DNA from: JAQTRU01 sp041645555
GTDB lineage: Bacteria; Patescibacteriota; Patescibacteriia; Patescibacteriales; JAQTRU01
Direction of reading: 5' to 3'
DNA: 5,271 nucleotides
NCBI GenBank assembly: GCA_041645555.1
Contig: JBAZPX010000030.1
Location: forward strand, 1-5,271
How positions within the stretch are numbered: position 1 is the stretch's first letter; each line of letters starts with the position of its first letter. Under the pieces are notes generated by a model. The model did not search any database, was not told where the DNA came from, and worked only from the letters and a program-made list of their open reading frames with translations. A program made the position numbers and the translations under genes. Positions 5,261 through 5,271 of this stretch are shown piece after piece.

Positions 5261-5271
5261 TAAAGAGGTGG

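Noticed and set aside
1..5271. CRISPR arrays, tRNA or rRNA genes
   Set aside because: No regularly spaced repeats, and no tRNA-like or rRNA-like sequence was seen on either strand.

Overview
The window (5,271 bp) looks like accessory or decaying chromosome from a GC-rich anaerobe. The best guess is a Desulfobacterota (deltaproteobacterial) lineage. The guess rests on an Mrp-type ATPase joined in frame to a NifX-like metallocluster-binding domain, and on a hisC fragment followed by a P-loop kinase-like start, an arrangement resembling the hisC-cmk order I recall from that group. This is inference; no rRNA or other phylogenetic marker is present.

Layout. (1) Bases 1-734, plus strand: the C-terminal part of a chromate transporter (ChrA/CHR family) that begins before the window. 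(2) 735-941: a non-coding gap between convergent genes, with two small inverted-repeat structures. (3) 942-1813, minus strand: a broken Mrp/NBP35-type ATPase gene with a C-terminal NifX-like domain. An internal deletion, accompanied by a frame change, has fused the region just after the Walker A and DVDFHGPSVP motifs to the last part of the ATPase. The NifX-like module is intact and has its own Shine-Dalgarno sequence and ATG at 1289, so it may still be made. (4) 1814-2123: no gene recognised. (5) 2124-2440, minus strand: an 80-90 codon central piece of histidinol-phosphate aminotransferase (hisC), abutting in another frame about 20 codons of a P-loop protein start. Both are remnants. (6) 2442-5260: a complete 2,819-bp insertion sequence with 26-bp terminal inverted repeats (23/26 identical), inserted in or next to the hisC remnant.

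The insertion sequence carries two plus-strand genes that overlap as TAATG: a 223-residue winged-helix protein and a 636-residue DDE-type transposase with an N-terminal Cys4 zinc ribbon. An A8 run just before the first stop lies in the right phase for a -1 frameshift into the transposase frame, so a fusion protein is possible as well as coupled re-initiation. I cannot assign the element to a named IS family. Its two-gene design, a tandem winged-helix accessory protein plus a large CHxH-containing DDE enzyme, is the most interesting system here.

Taken together, the region shows three damage events within about 4 kb (mrp deletion, hisC/P-loop junction, IS insertion), which suggests relaxed selection on the minus-strand genes.
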